13,487 nucleotides of DNA from positions 1 to 13,487 of the forward strand of contig JAGGSL010000047.1 of NCBI GenBank assembly GCA_021159125.1. Reading direction: 5' to 3'. The translations under genes were made by a program, and so were the position numbers. The notes under the pieces are model-generated. The model made no database searches. It had not been told where the DNA came from and saw only the letters and a list, made by a program, of their open reading frames with translations. This DNA comes from Thermoplasmata archaeon. GTDB lineage: Archaea; Thermoplasmatota; E2; UBA202; DSCA01. Of this stretch, positions 1 through 6,993 are shown piece after piece (within the stretch, counting starts at the first letter, position 1; each line of letters starts with the position of its first letter).

Positions 1-818
1 ATGTCGGCAGGCTTGCGTGCAGAAACAGTTATGAAGTCAAGAAAATGGTTGAGAAGATAATTATATATGAAACAACCACAAAAAACCAGCAATGGTTCAA
101 GAGGTTTGTTGGTATCGCAGGCGATACTTATCCCGACAATGACGACCCATATTATGAAGGAGAGGTTGCAACAGAGGCGGCATTCAATTATCTTGATGGT
201 TTTGAAGCAGATTATGTGTGGACATCGAACGGCAAACTCTCGAGCGAGGACGACATCATAAATGCAATAAGCCAGGGCGCCGGTTTTGTCCACTTCTCAG
301 GACACGGCAATCCAATGAGCTGGGCAACACATCCCCCGAAAGATGGAAGCGTATGGATTGGCATAGATGTAACAAAGTTTCCGAAATTTTCAAATGACGG
401 AATGTATCCCGTATGCATAGTCGGCGGCTGCCACAACAGCCAGTTCAACGTCAGCGTGCTCAATCTGCTGAAACTAAAGGACATAAAAACAATATATTAC
501 CACTCCACCTGGTCCCCTGAGAGCTGGGGGTGGTGGATGACAAGGAAATTTGGAGGAGGAAGTATCGCAACGATCGCCAACACAGGATATGGTTATGGGG
601 AGCCTGGCGAGGACTGTCTGGAAGTAAGAGGAAGATATATGGAACTGCAGTTTTTCAAGAGTTACAGTGAAGGAAAGGATATGCTCGGAGAAACCCATGC
701 ATCGGGACTATCTTATTACATGGATAAATTCCCCCCTATGGATGACAGAATTGACTGCAAAATAGTGCAGCAGTGGGAATTGCTCGGAGATCCATCGCTG
801 AAAATAGGCGGATATTAA
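1..818 (+). CDS. Gingipain-like C25 cysteine peptidase, C-terminal part (5' end outside window)
   Basis: The reading frame is open from base 3 to the TAA at 816-818, so the gene starts upstream of the window; the ATG at 45 is internal, because the residues before it (VGRLACRNSYEVKKM) already match the start of the C25 catalytic domain. The clan CD catalytic pair is visible: His in FVHFSGHGNP (codon 303-305) and Cys in VGGCHNSQF (codon 429-431), about 42 residues apart. The protein ends with GDPSLKIGGY, the usual close of the C25 domain, so no PKD, sorting or anchor domain follows. Family members are secreted endopeptidases that cut after Arg or Lys; secretion and specificity cannot be judged here because the N-terminus is missing. 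Its stop codon overlaps that of the convergent DUF401 gene by 4 bp (815-818). Confident in the family; substrate is unknown. Confidence 0.88.
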   Translation, partial: VGRLACRNSYEVKKMVEKIIIYETTTKNQQWFKRFVGIAGDTYPDNDDPYYEGEVATEAAFNYLDGFEADYVWTSNGKLSSEDDIINAISQGAGFVHFSGHGNPMSWATHPPKDGSVWIGIDVTKFPKFSNDGMYPVCIVGGCHNSQFNVSVLNLLKLKDIKTIYYHSTWSPESWGWWMTRKFGGGSIATIANTGYGYGEPGEDCLEVRGRYMELQFFKSYSEGKDMLGETHASGLSYYMDKFPPMDDRIDCKIVQQWELLGDPSLKIGGY

Positions 819-2017
819 ATAGAAAATATTACAGCGATAACAACCATCAGCAGGGCAGGCGGAAGCATCAGTTTGTATAACTCAACAAATTTTGGCTTGA
901 AATATTCGTAGCTGACAACCACACACAGATGCAGGGGGGATATGAGGTAACCCATGAATGAGGAGATGTACAACAAACTCACGAGTCGTATGTCATTCCC
1001 TATAATAGGATACAGCATGGGGTATGCGAGAGCTATGGCAGCCATGTTGTGTGCCGTGAGAACGCCTATTGAAAAAGATAAAACAGGTATGATTAACATT
1101 GCAGGCATCGAAGTATGCTGCAAATATTTTGCCACTATTTCTGCAACTCCCGATACATTTGCAACATTTTTGTAAAGCATTATGCTGAATACTGCCAGCC
1201 CAATACTTGCGGAAAAACCTTTCTTTACAAACTGCACTTTATTTCTTCCTTTATAGATGATGAGAGAAAGGATGATGCCTGACGGGAGGGAGATTAAAAA
1301 CGAAATGTTCAGGTTTATGAAAAGTGATAAAGTCATTGTTAATACAATTGTAACCAAAAGAGGTGTGAAGTTTATGAGGGTTTCCAGAATGACTCCCTTC
1401 TTCTTTACAATCTCCTCCTTTTCCCTTTTTTTGGATAACTTGATTACATAAAACGAGCCCACTATCACAGACACAACAAATATCGGGGTCTGCATAACAA
1501 TCAATCTGTTGATATTTATTCCGGATATTTGTGACATGACAACAAGGGCGGTTGCAAGCGGGAAAATAAGAAAGCCTATATGCCGAAACCATAAGTTGAG
1601 AAATGTTTTTCCTTCATTACTTACCCCCAACCTCCTTCCCTCCGAATCAACCATTGGGGCAGATAGCAAAGCCCCGCCCGGCACGGGCAGCAGGCCAAAT
1701 ATGAAAGGTATGATGGCAAGCATCCCTCTTTCAGGAATTACCCGCTTCAAATTTTCAATAACAAGAGATATCTGCCCTGTCTCCTCCAAAACCACTGCAA
1801 AAATTTTGATGAGTATAACAATAATTACAAGCGTGTCAACCCTCCAGTCGGTAATAGTTTCATAAAAAGTTTGGAGCAATTTCTCAGGATTGGACAGCAG
1901 GCCGAGAATAATGGCACCCAATATCATGGCGACTCCAAAATTTTTTTTGTTTGCAACAAGTGCAATGATTACCGAAAAAGAAAGTACCAGAGCAATTAAT
2001 GAGATAATTTCGCTCAT
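815..2017 (-). CDS. DUF401 family polytopic membrane protein (putative transporter)
   Basis: A 400-residue, very hydrophobic protein with about ten to eleven predicted membrane segments, starting MSEIISLIALVLSF. I recognise the DUF401 (TIGR00529-type) family by its overall layout and by the loop GLLPVPGGALLSAPMVD around residue 110, a Pro/Gly-rich re-entrant-like motif resembling ion-transporter superfamily proteins such as GntP-like carriers. The substrate is not known for the family. The start ATG (2017-2015) overlaps the TGA of taw1 as ATGA, so it is probably translated by coupling from the taw1 mRNA. Its TAA overlaps the stop of the protease gene on the other strand. The pairing with taw1 does not suggest a shared pathway and may be simple packing of the operon. 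Confidence 0.82.
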   Translation of the reverse strand: MSEIISLIALVLSFSVIIALVANKKNFGVAMILGAIILGLLSNPEKLLQTFYETITDWRVDTLVIIVILIKIFAVVLEETGQISLVIENLKRVIPERGMLAIIPFIFGLLPVPGGALLSAPMVDSEGRRLGVSNEGKTFLNLWFRHIGFLIFPLATALVVMSQISGININRLIVMQTPIFVVSVIVGSFYVIKLSKKREKEEIVKKKGVILETLINFTPLLVTIVLTMTLSLFINLNISFLISLPSGIILSLIIYKGRNKVQFVKKGFSASIGLAVFSIMLYKNVANVSGVAEIVAKYLQHTSMPAMLIIPVLSFSIGVLTAHNMAAIALAYPMLYPIIGNDIRLVSLLYISSFMGYLISPLHLCVVVSYEYFKPKFVELYKLMLPPALLMVVIAVIFSI

Positions 2018-2940
2018 ATTTTCCTCTCCTTGCCCCTGCCAAGCAAAACAACCCTGGAATCCTCTCTCTCTGCCACAAGTTCATATCCTGTTATTGAAGC
2101 AAGCTTTTCTCCGAAATTCCTTATCTTCTCATGAGAGGGCATATTTTCCATCGTGAGCCGTTCCCTTGAATACCCGACATGAACATATCCCTTCGGCTCA
2201 ATAAACCAGGGCTCTGCTTTACTATCTATTTTTGCATACTCCTTTTCATATCCGAGATTCCATTTATCCACCAACGTATGGCGGATAACTGTTCTCGTAT
2301 TCAAAGATGGGAGAATCTCGAGCGTTCTATTCACCCTTTCCCATCCATTTTTTATCATGGGACAGCACAGCTTTTTATAAATTTCCTCATTCGGGGCGCA
2401 AACAGAAACATACAGCTGGGTCGGCAGGGTATCCATATTTTCTATAACTTCAGGCATTGTCCCGTTGGTCACCAGAAAAGTGGTCATTCCATGGCGATGG
2501 CATATCTCAAAAAAATCGCTCAGGAAGGGATATAGGGTGGGCTCCCCGGTTAAAGAGCAGGCAACATGCTTGGGGTTTCTTGCCTCCTCCCACCTCTTTT
2601 CATCGCATCTCTCATCACCTTTGAAACCTGATACCTGCTGGCGGTGCGCCTCCAGCATTTTTTCGAATATGAACTCGGGGCTGTCTGCCTCTTTCTCATC
2701 AATTTTTGTTTCAGTGAATCCCTGATATCGCCAGCAGAAAAGGCATTTCTGGGTGCACTGATTGACGGCAGGCGTCATCTGGAGGCAGCGGTGGCTTTCT
2801 ATACCATAAAATGTTTGTTTGTAACAAGGGATGTTAAATATCAATGATTTCCTGACCCAGTGGCAATATTTGACAGCCGAATGGTTCCCGACAATGGTAT
2901 AACCCTGTTTCTCGAATATCCGCTTTAGCTGCTCATCCAT
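2014..2940 (-). CDS. taw1: Taw1/TYW1, tRNA 4-demethylwyosine synthase (radical SAM)
   Basis: This radical-SAM enzyme makes 4-demethylwyosine from N1-methylguanosine-37 of tRNA-Phe using pyruvate, the first tricyclic step of archaeal wyosine synthesis. Counted from the ATG at 2940, the radical-SAM Cys motif is C62-x3-C66-x2-C69 (CTQKCLFCW) and three further Cys at 26, 39 and 52 supply the second [4Fe-4S] cluster; this spacing equals that known for Pyrococcus Taw1. An in-frame ATG at 2952 would add four residues. I prefer 2940 because a TATA-like TTTTATTAAT (minus strand, 2972-2963) lies about 26 nt before it, which fits a leaderless transcript, and because it reproduces the Pyrococcus numbering. 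Length, about 308 residues, is normal. DUF401 follows through an ATGA overlap. Confidence 0.93.
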   Translation of the reverse strand: MDEQLKRIFEKQGYTIVGNHSAVKYCHWVRKSLIFNIPCYKQTFYGIESHRCLQMTPAVNQCTQKCLFCWRYQGFTETKIDEKEADSPEFIFEKMLEAHRQQVSGFKGDERCDEKRWEEARNPKHVACSLTGEPTLYPFLSDFFEICHRHGMTTFLVTNGTMPEVIENMDTLPTQLYVSVCAPNEEIYKKLCCPMIKNGWERVNRTLEILPSLNTRTVIRHTLVDKWNLGYEKEYAKIDSKAEPWFIEPKGYVHVGYSRERLTMENMPSHEKIRNFGEKLASITGYELVAEREDSRVVLLGRGKERKI

Positions 2941-2960
2941 TCCCTCCGTCATAAGCAGAA

Positions 2961-2972
2961 GGATTAATAAAA
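2961..2972 (-). promoter_or_regulatory. TATA-like promoter of taw1-DUF401
   Basis: On the minus strand the sequence reads TTTTATTAAT, centred near 2967. Archaeal transcription normally starts about 26 nt downstream of the TATA centre, here near 2941, right at the ATG at 2940. No good Shine-Dalgarno stands at a proper distance, which supports a leaderless start. Inferred from spacing only. Confidence 0.5.
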
Positions 2973-2973
2973 G

Positions 2974-3215
2974 TTACCTTGGAGCCTTTTCTTAAAAAGA
3001 AAACCCTCGGGAAAAGAACTTTTGGGCCAAGAGGAGACACCTACGGTTTCTCCTTCTATCCTCTTCCCTTAAGTTTCTTTGGGTGTGAAGCCACTTCCTT
3101 AGAGCCTTTTCTTGGAAAGAAAACTTTCAGATAAAAGAGATTTCGCACCTAAAAAATATTTCTTTACGATGAAGCGCTTTCTTTTTTAAAGAAAGGGGCT
3201 CGAGGGTTCTTTTTA
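2974..3215. repeat. Hairpin-rich imperfect repeats in the taw1/oapA divergent intergenic region
   Basis: No gene is visible here. Bases 2981-3010 and 3101-3130 align without gaps at an offset of exactly 120 bp with 24 of 30 identities; both carry AGCCTTTTCTT followed by AAAGAAAAC, which can fold as a TTTTCTT/AAGAAAA hairpin. A third, perfect dyad, CTTTCTTT-TTT-AAAGAAAG, lies at 3178-3196 and is followed by GGGGCTCGAGGGTTCTTTTT, whose reverse complement resembles AAAAAGAAAACCCTCGGG of the first copy, so it looks like an inverted copy. Between them, 3033-3053 folds as a GGAGA...TCTCC hairpin with inner ACC/GGT pairs and a TAC loop. TTTGGGTGTGAA (near 3079) and TTCGCACCTAAA (near 3141) form a further inverted pair around the second copy. 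The role is unknown: dispersed repeat, regulatory structure or origin element. Confidence 0.6.
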
Positions 3216-3221
3216 ACAAAA

Positions 3222-3230
3222 TTTAAATAA
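3222..3230 (+). promoter_or_regulatory. TATA-like promoter of the oapABC operon
   Basis: TTTAAATAA is centred near 3226, predicting transcription start near 3252. That start lies downstream of the ATG at 3231 and just before the ATG at 3261, which is preceded by GGAG at 3251-3254. Promoter and ribosome binding site together favour 3261 as the oapA start. Confidence 0.5.
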
Positions 3231-3260
3231 ATGCAAGCACATGTATATGAGGAGATAAGG

Positions 3261-3899
3261 ATGGGACTGCTTGGAAAACTTAAGGCAGCGCTTCGATCCA
3301 TTTTCGGGAAGAAGCATGTCAGAATAGGCATATACGGCCCCCCCAATGCAGGGAAAACAACACTGGCAAACAGAATAGCAAGGGATTGGAGCGGGGACGT
3401 GGTTGGTTCTGTTTCAGAAATACCCCACGAGACAAGAAGGGCCCAAAAGAAAGATAATGTTGTAATAAAAAACGGGGATTCTTCACTTACTATTGACATC
3501 ATAGATACCCCCGGAATAGCAACCAAAGTAGATTTCCATGAGTTTATGGAACATGGGCTGAGTGAGGAAGATTCAAGAAGGAGGGCGAAGGAAGCGACGG
3601 AGGGAGTTATAGAAGCAATAAGATGGCTGGATAACGTTGATGGCGTCATCCTCCTTATGGATAGCACGAAAAATCCTTTCACACAGGTAAATGTGACAAT
3701 AATAGGAAATCTGGAGGCAAGAGATTTGCCTGTGCTGATAGCAGCAAATAAAATCGATTTGGACGGTTCAACACCCGCAACAATAAAATCAGCATTTCCC
3801 CAGCATGACGTGGTTCCCATTTCTGCACTGACCGGCTACAATATAGAAATGCTATACGAGGTCATGGTTAAATTGTTCGGGAAGGCAAGGAGGAAATAA
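3261..3899 (+). CDS. oapA: Era-like GTPase OapA
   Basis: A 212-residue small GTPase of the TRAFAC/Era-like type found widely in euryarchaea. Visible motifs are G1 GPPNAGKT (about residues 25-32), G3 DTPG, G4 NKID and G5 SAL. Unlike bacterial Era it has no C-terminal KH domain: the protein ends soon after the G domain. The usual archaeal setting is next to DUF2073 and DUF2072 proteins, exactly as here; in haloarchaea the trio is named origin-associated proteins for its position beside a replication origin. The cellular function is not established. The start is 3261 rather than the upstream in-frame ATG at 3231 because GGAG stands 6 nt before it and the TATA box at 3222-3230 would start transcription after 3231. 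The downstream gene begins 1 nt after the stop. Confidence 0.87.
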   Translation: MGLLGKLKAALRSIFGKKHVRIGIYGPPNAGKTTLANRIARDWSGDVVGSVSEIPHETRRAQKKDNVVIKNGDSSLTIDIIDTPGIATKVDFHEFMEHGLSEEDSRRRAKEATEGVIEAIRWLDNVDGVILLMDSTKNPFTQVNVTIIGNLEARDLPVLIAANKIDLDGSTPATIKSAFPQHDVVPISALTGYNIEMLYEVMVKLFGKARRK

Positions 3900-3900
3900 T

Positions 3901-4257
3901 ATGACCGAAATAAAGGTAAATTTGATTTCGCACCAGAAGCTCGAGAGCATGACCGTTGATGAAAAAATAGATTTTATCCTGGAGGAAGTTAAACATGGTG
4001 AGGTATTGGTTCTTGAAAGGGGGCTCACGCCAGAAGAGCAATCAAAACTTATAGAAAAGACGATGAAGGAAATAAAACCTGACAAGTTCATTGGAATAGA
4101 AATTGAAGGTTACAGAGAGGATGGAAAAGTTACGTGGCTTCAAAAAGTGCTGGGCAAAATACGGCCTCCGCGCATGACGGTCATAGGGCCTGCGGATAAA
4201 TTGAAGACCATTCACAGAGATGATAATATAATAAAGACAATCATCTTAGGGAGATAA
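3901..4257 (+). CDS. oapB: DUF2073 protein OapB
   Basis: A 118-residue soluble protein that I recognise as DUF2073, the constant partner of the Era-like GTPase in archaea. The N-terminus MTEIKVNLISHQKLESMT and the central VLVLERGLTPEEQSKLIE are characteristic. No catalytic motif is evident; the predicted fold is mixed alpha/beta. It sits 1 nt after oapA with GGAGG at 3889-3893 inside the end of oapA, and 1 nt before oapC, so the three must be one operon and probably work together. A regulatory or scaffolding role for the GTPase is inference from context. Confidence 0.85.
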   Translation: MTEIKVNLISHQKLESMTVDEKIDFILEEVKHGEVLVLERGLTPEEQSKLIEKTMKEIKPDKFIGIEIEGYREDGKVTWLQKVLGKIRPPRMTVIGPADKLKTIHRDDNIIKTIILGR

Positions 4258-4258
4258 T

Positions 4259-4714
4259 ATGCCTCACCAGTGTCTGAAATGCGGAAAGGTTTTTGAAGAC
4301 GGTTCTGCCGATATTTTGAAAGGGTGCCCTGTTTGCGGCGGGAAGAAATTTTTTTACACAAAGAAGCCCCTCAGTGAAAAGGAGAGAAAGAAACTGCTTG
4401 AAGAAAGCGAGGTCGAGTTAGAAGCAATAGAGGAGATAATCAAAGAGAGGGCAGTAGAAGACGAGGAATGGCTCCACATAGAGCCAAAGAATGTAAAAGA
4501 GTTGCTCAAGGAAATAGAAAAGAAGAAGGAAGAAGTTGCAGAGAGCATATCAAAGCAAAGCGAAGAGGTGGAGAGCATATCTGTGGAAGAATTGGGGGAA
4601 TACCGCATCAATCTGAAGAGGCTCATGGACGACAAATCGATAATAATACAGAAAGACGGCTCTTACATGATACACCTTCCTTCGCTGCTTTCAAAAGAGA
4701 AAGGGGAGAAGTAA
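4259..4714 (+). CDS. oapC: DUF2072 Zn-ribbon protein OapC
   Basis: A 151-residue protein with an N-terminal zinc ribbon, CLKC (residues 5-8) and CPVC (about 23-26), then a long acidic and basic helical stretch (about 40-110) likely to form a coiled coil, and a C-terminal motif ending in YMIHLPSLL. Ribbon, charged linker and IHLPS-type tail are typical of the DUF2072 family, third member of the archaeal Era-like GTPase cluster. The ribbon suggests nucleic acid or protein binding but no activity is known. It begins 1 nt after oapB. Its stop codon overlaps the TATA-like element of thi4, so the operon probably ends here. Confidence 0.83.
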   Translation: MPHQCLKCGKVFEDGSADILKGCPVCGGKKFFYTKKPLSEKERKKLLEESEVELEAIEEIIKERAVEDEEWLHIEPKNVKELLKEIEKKKEEVAESISKQSEEVESISVEELGEYRINLKRLMDDKSIIIQKDGSYMIHLPSLLSKEKGEK

Positions 4715-4721
4715 TATATAT
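4712..4721 (+). promoter_or_regulatory. TATA-like promoter of thi4
   Basis: TAATATATAT, centred near 4717, overlaps the stop codon of oapC and stands about 26 nt before the thi4 ATG at 4744. No Shine-Dalgarno precedes that ATG, so thi4 is probably transcribed separately as a leaderless mRNA. Confidence 0.5.
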
Positions 4722-4743
4722 CGAATTTTGATGCCTTTACAAG

Positions 4744-5508
4744 ATGAAAATAAAGGACGTTGAAATAACAAAATGCATATTTGAAGAATTCAGCGAAAAA
4801 TTCATTCAGTCAACAAACATGGACGTTGCCATTGTCGGGGCCGGCCCATCAGGCCTGACAGCTGCGCGCTATCTTGCAGAAGCTGGCAAAAAAGTCTGCA
4901 TATTTGAAAGGAAGGTCTCGCCGGGCGGCGGGATGTGGGGCGGCGGGATGACTTTTCCGGTTATCGTCGTTCAGGAAGACGGAAAGGAAATTCTGGAGGA
5001 AGTCGGAATTAAATGCAAAAGGAGGGGAGAATATTTTGTCGCAGATTCAATAGAGGCGACTGCAAAGCTAATTGCAGGGGCGATAGATGCAGGGGCAACC
5101 ATGTTCAGTGCTGTGACAGTAGAGGACGTTATGGCGAAGGAAGGGAGAATATGCGGCATTGTGATAAACTGGACGGGCGTGCTTGCGGCTGGCATGCATG
5201 TTGACCCGCTTTCATTTGAAGCAAAGGCAGTTATAGATGCGACAGGCCATCCTTCGGAGATCTGCCGAATAGTTGAGAAAAAAGTAGGGCTCAAAACATT
5301 ATCTGGGAAAATAGAAGGCGAGAAATTTATGTGGGCTGATGAAGGAGAGAGAAAGACTGTTGAGAATACGGGAGAGGTCTACCCGGGGCTTTACACGGCA
5401 GGTATGGCTTCCAACGCAGTTATGGGCGCACCGCGCATGGGGCCCATATTCGGAGGGATGCTTCTTTCCGGCAAAAAAGTTGCGGAGATGATACTGGAAA
5501 AAATATAA
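4744..5508 (+). CDS. thi4: Thi4-family thiazole synthase, sulfide-dependent His type
   Basis: Makes the thiazole precursor of thiamine (adenosine thiazole) from NAD, glycine and sulfide. The N-terminal Rossmann motif GAGPSG (residues 32-37) binds the dinucleotide and ERK follows near 55. The glycine-rich SPGGGMWGGGM (59-69) and the end PRMGPIFGGMLLSGKK are typical of the family. Yeast Thi4 is a suicide enzyme that donates sulfur from a Cys in its active-site loop; here the loop reads GMHVDPL with His152 in that place, as in methanogen Thi4, which uses free sulfide catalytically. At 254 residues it matches archaeal Thi4 length. It follows oapC by 29 bp and ends 19 bp before the convergent MBL gene. 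The distant HTH regulator at 10591 is not evidently linked. Confidence 0.92.
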   Translation: MKIKDVEITKCIFEEFSEKFIQSTNMDVAIVGAGPSGLTAARYLAEAGKKVCIFERKVSPGGGMWGGGMTFPVIVVQEDGKEILEEVGIKCKRRGEYFVADSIEATAKLIAGAIDAGATMFSAVTVEDVMAKEGRICGIVINWTGVLAAGMHVDPLSFEAKAVIDATGHPSEICRIVEKKVGLKTLSGKIEGEKFMWADEGERKTVENTGEVYPGLYTAGMASNAVMGAPRMGPIFGGMLLSGKKVAEMILEKI

Positions 5509-5527
5509 TGGCAATTTAAATTAAAAA

Positions 5528-6316
5528 TTACCTTCTCTTTACCTCTATTTTATCTCCTGCATATATCCTCATTCCATCTCTTGCAGCAACGGTCAGAACT
5601 CCTGTCTTTTCAGATATCCACGTGGCTTCTTCAGTTGCTCTGGGGATAACCTTCATCCCCAAATGGGTCAATATAGCAAATTCCGGCTTCACCCCATCTA
5701 TCAGCTCTGCCGCATCTTCGGCCGACATGTGGAAAGGTATTTTTCCCTCCAGGGGGCGTGTCATGCAAACTACCAGTATCCTTGCCCCTTTATGGGCTTC
5801 AGCCAGTCCGTCAAAAAATTCTGTGTCACTCGTGTATGATATTATCCCATTGTTCATATGCAATTTGAAACCGACTGTTGTAGGGTCTGAATGATGGGCA
5901 GGTGTTATCTCGACCTTATACCATTCCTTCAATGTGAATTCATCTCCCGGTTTTGCAACCTTCACTTCTCTCACAAGCGACTGGTGATAATTTGATAGAG
6001 GGCGGTATTCTCCTTTTCCCTTCAGCACGCTCTCGCTTCCTATAACAACACCTCTCTTATATTTGCCGCCCATCGTCATTGCCTCCATTAAAATTTCTGC
6101 ATCGTTGTAATGGTCAGGATGGCAGTGCGAGACGAGCAATGCATCTGTCTGGGTCGGGTCAAGCCCCAGGTCGTACATTTTCACAAGAGCGCCCGGTCCA
6201 GGATCTATATGTATCAGTATACCCCTATCTGCAACATATATGCCCCCTGTAGCTCTTTTCTGCAGAATTGTGGCAAATCTGCCGCCTCCTGTCCCAATAA
6301 ATGTGAGTTTCGTCAT
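5528..6316 (-). CDS. MBL-fold metallo-hydrolase (RNase Z-like superfamily)
   Basis: A 262-residue metallo-beta-lactamase-fold enzyme. The metal-binding signature is HCHPDH (H64, H66, D68, H69), followed by PAHHSD (about 139-144), SDTEF with Asp164, and THLG with His218, enough to bind two zinc ions. N-terminal TKLTFIGTGGGRFATI and the compact layout resemble COG1234-type proteins, but I see no clear exosite arm of tRNase Z, so tRNA 3' processing is not claimed. The start is ATG 6316; a TTG directly before it would add one residue. A TATA-like element on the minus strand at about 6342-6348 lies 26-30 nt upstream, fitting a leaderless start. It diverges from the gene at 6360 over only 43 bp. 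Confidence 0.8.
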   Translation of the reverse strand: MTKLTFIGTGGGRFATILQKRATGGIYVADRGILIHIDPGPGALVKMYDLGLDPTQTDALLVSHCHPDHYNDAEILMEAMTMGGKYKRGVVIGSESVLKGKGEYRPLSNYHQSLVREVKVAKPGDEFTLKEWYKVEITPAHHSDPTTVGFKLHMNNGIISYTSDTEFFDGLAEAHKGARILVVCMTRPLEGKIPFHMSAEDAAELIDGVKPEFAILTHLGMKVIPRATEEATWISEKTGVLTVAARDGMRIYAGDKIEVKRR

Positions 6317-6321
6317 CAAAA

Positions 6322-6348
6322 TCTATATACTCATCCACCTATTATAGT
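6322..6348. promoter_or_regulatory. Compact divergent promoter, MBL gene and 6360 operon
   Basis: Within the 43 bp between divergent starts there are two TATA-like elements: TCTATATAC at 6323-6331, placed for plus-strand transcription starting near 6353, and ACTATAAT on the minus strand near 6341-6349, placed for starting near 6318. The core promoters overlap back to back, so the two genes may compete for initiation. Inferred from spacing. Confidence 0.4.
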
Positions 6349-6359
6349 TTGGTGATATT

Positions 6360-6992
6360 GTGGATGTAATATCCCTCATTGTAGGATTTGTGGTGGGAAT
6401 TATAGCGGTTTCGATAGCCATAGAACTGAGCTGGAAAAAGGAGGAAGTAGTGGAAACATGCAAAATTGCAAAGAGATGGAGCATTTCAGAGATAAGCAAT
6501 CCGATGATAGTGGCTGAGAAATTGAAAATGAACGTGCCAAGAAATGCAAAGGTTGTTGTTAAAGTAGAGACTGCTTTCTCAAAAGGCGCGAAAGTGAATC
6601 CAGATGCATACGGGAATTTCATTCTGGGAAGTAACAAAGCGCTTATCTTTTCAGGAGAGATAAGAGAAGGACAGCTTGCCCTCCGCACAGTCGATGGGCG
6701 CATTCTTAGAAAACTGCGAGAATTGTTCAATGAATTCTGGGAGGGAAAGGAAGAGGAAGCTGCACCGGAAAAAAGCCATAGAAAAGGAACGGTTACTGTT
6801 AGAGGACTTGCCAAGGCTGTTGTGCCTTACAGGGAAAATTATCTTATCCGGCTCTCTTACGATAAGGGCTTGATAGGCGTCCTCATAGACGAAAAGATGG
6901 AACTCGAGGGAAGGAAAATAGAAGTTGAAGGAGAGATGGTGGGAGATGAGCGACCGTTCATAAAGGCATACCACATAGAAATTCTGGAGTAA
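6360..6992 (+). CDS. Membrane-anchored protein of unknown function, N-terminal helix and possible OB-like C-terminal domain
   Basis: Not recognised as a named family. The 210-residue product starts at GTG (6360) with GGTG 5 nt before it. Residues 3-23 form one hydrophobic helix followed by ELSWKKEE, so the protein is probably a type I-like anchor with a cytosolic body. Residues about 45-125 include KALIFSGEIREGQLALRT and a helix ILRKLRELFNEFW, resembling the non-catalytic sensor part of PLD-like or TrmB-like proteins; no HKD motif is present. After an acidic linker, residues about 143-210 look like a small beta-barrel (GTVTVRGLAKAVVPY to the end), which could be an OB fold. It ends 1 nt before the deaminase gene, so the two are co-expressed. 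Domain suggestions are by eye only. Confidence 0.7.
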   Translation: MDVISLIVGFVVGIIAVSIAIELSWKKEEVVETCKIAKRWSISEISNPMIVAEKLKMNVPRNAKVVVKVETAFSKGAKVNPDAYGNFILGSNKALIFSGEIREGQLALRTVDGRILRKLRELFNEFWEGKEEEAAPEKSHRKGTVTVRGLAKAVVPYRENYLIRLSYDKGLIGVLIDEKMELEGRKIEVEGEMVGDERPFIKAYHIEILE

Positions 6993-6993
6993 A

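Noticed and set aside
3178..3205. Dyad followed by GGGG as a true origin recognition box
   Set aside because: It lacks the CCASTGG core of known ORB elements, so it is kept only as part of a speculative repeat region.
3164..3820. 218-codon open frame on the minus strand opposite oapA
   Set aside because: It is antisense to the clear GTPase motifs, low-complexity Ser/Pro/Leu-rich, and has no family resemblance.
5509..5527. Bidirectional terminator between thi4 and the MBL gene
   Set aside because: The AT-rich 19 bp hold no convincing stem or T-run on the plus strand; too weak to call.
6323..6814. 163-codon minus-strand frame opposite the 6360 gene
   Set aside because: Ser/Phe/Thr-rich shadow of the real gene; it would also run through the divergent promoter.
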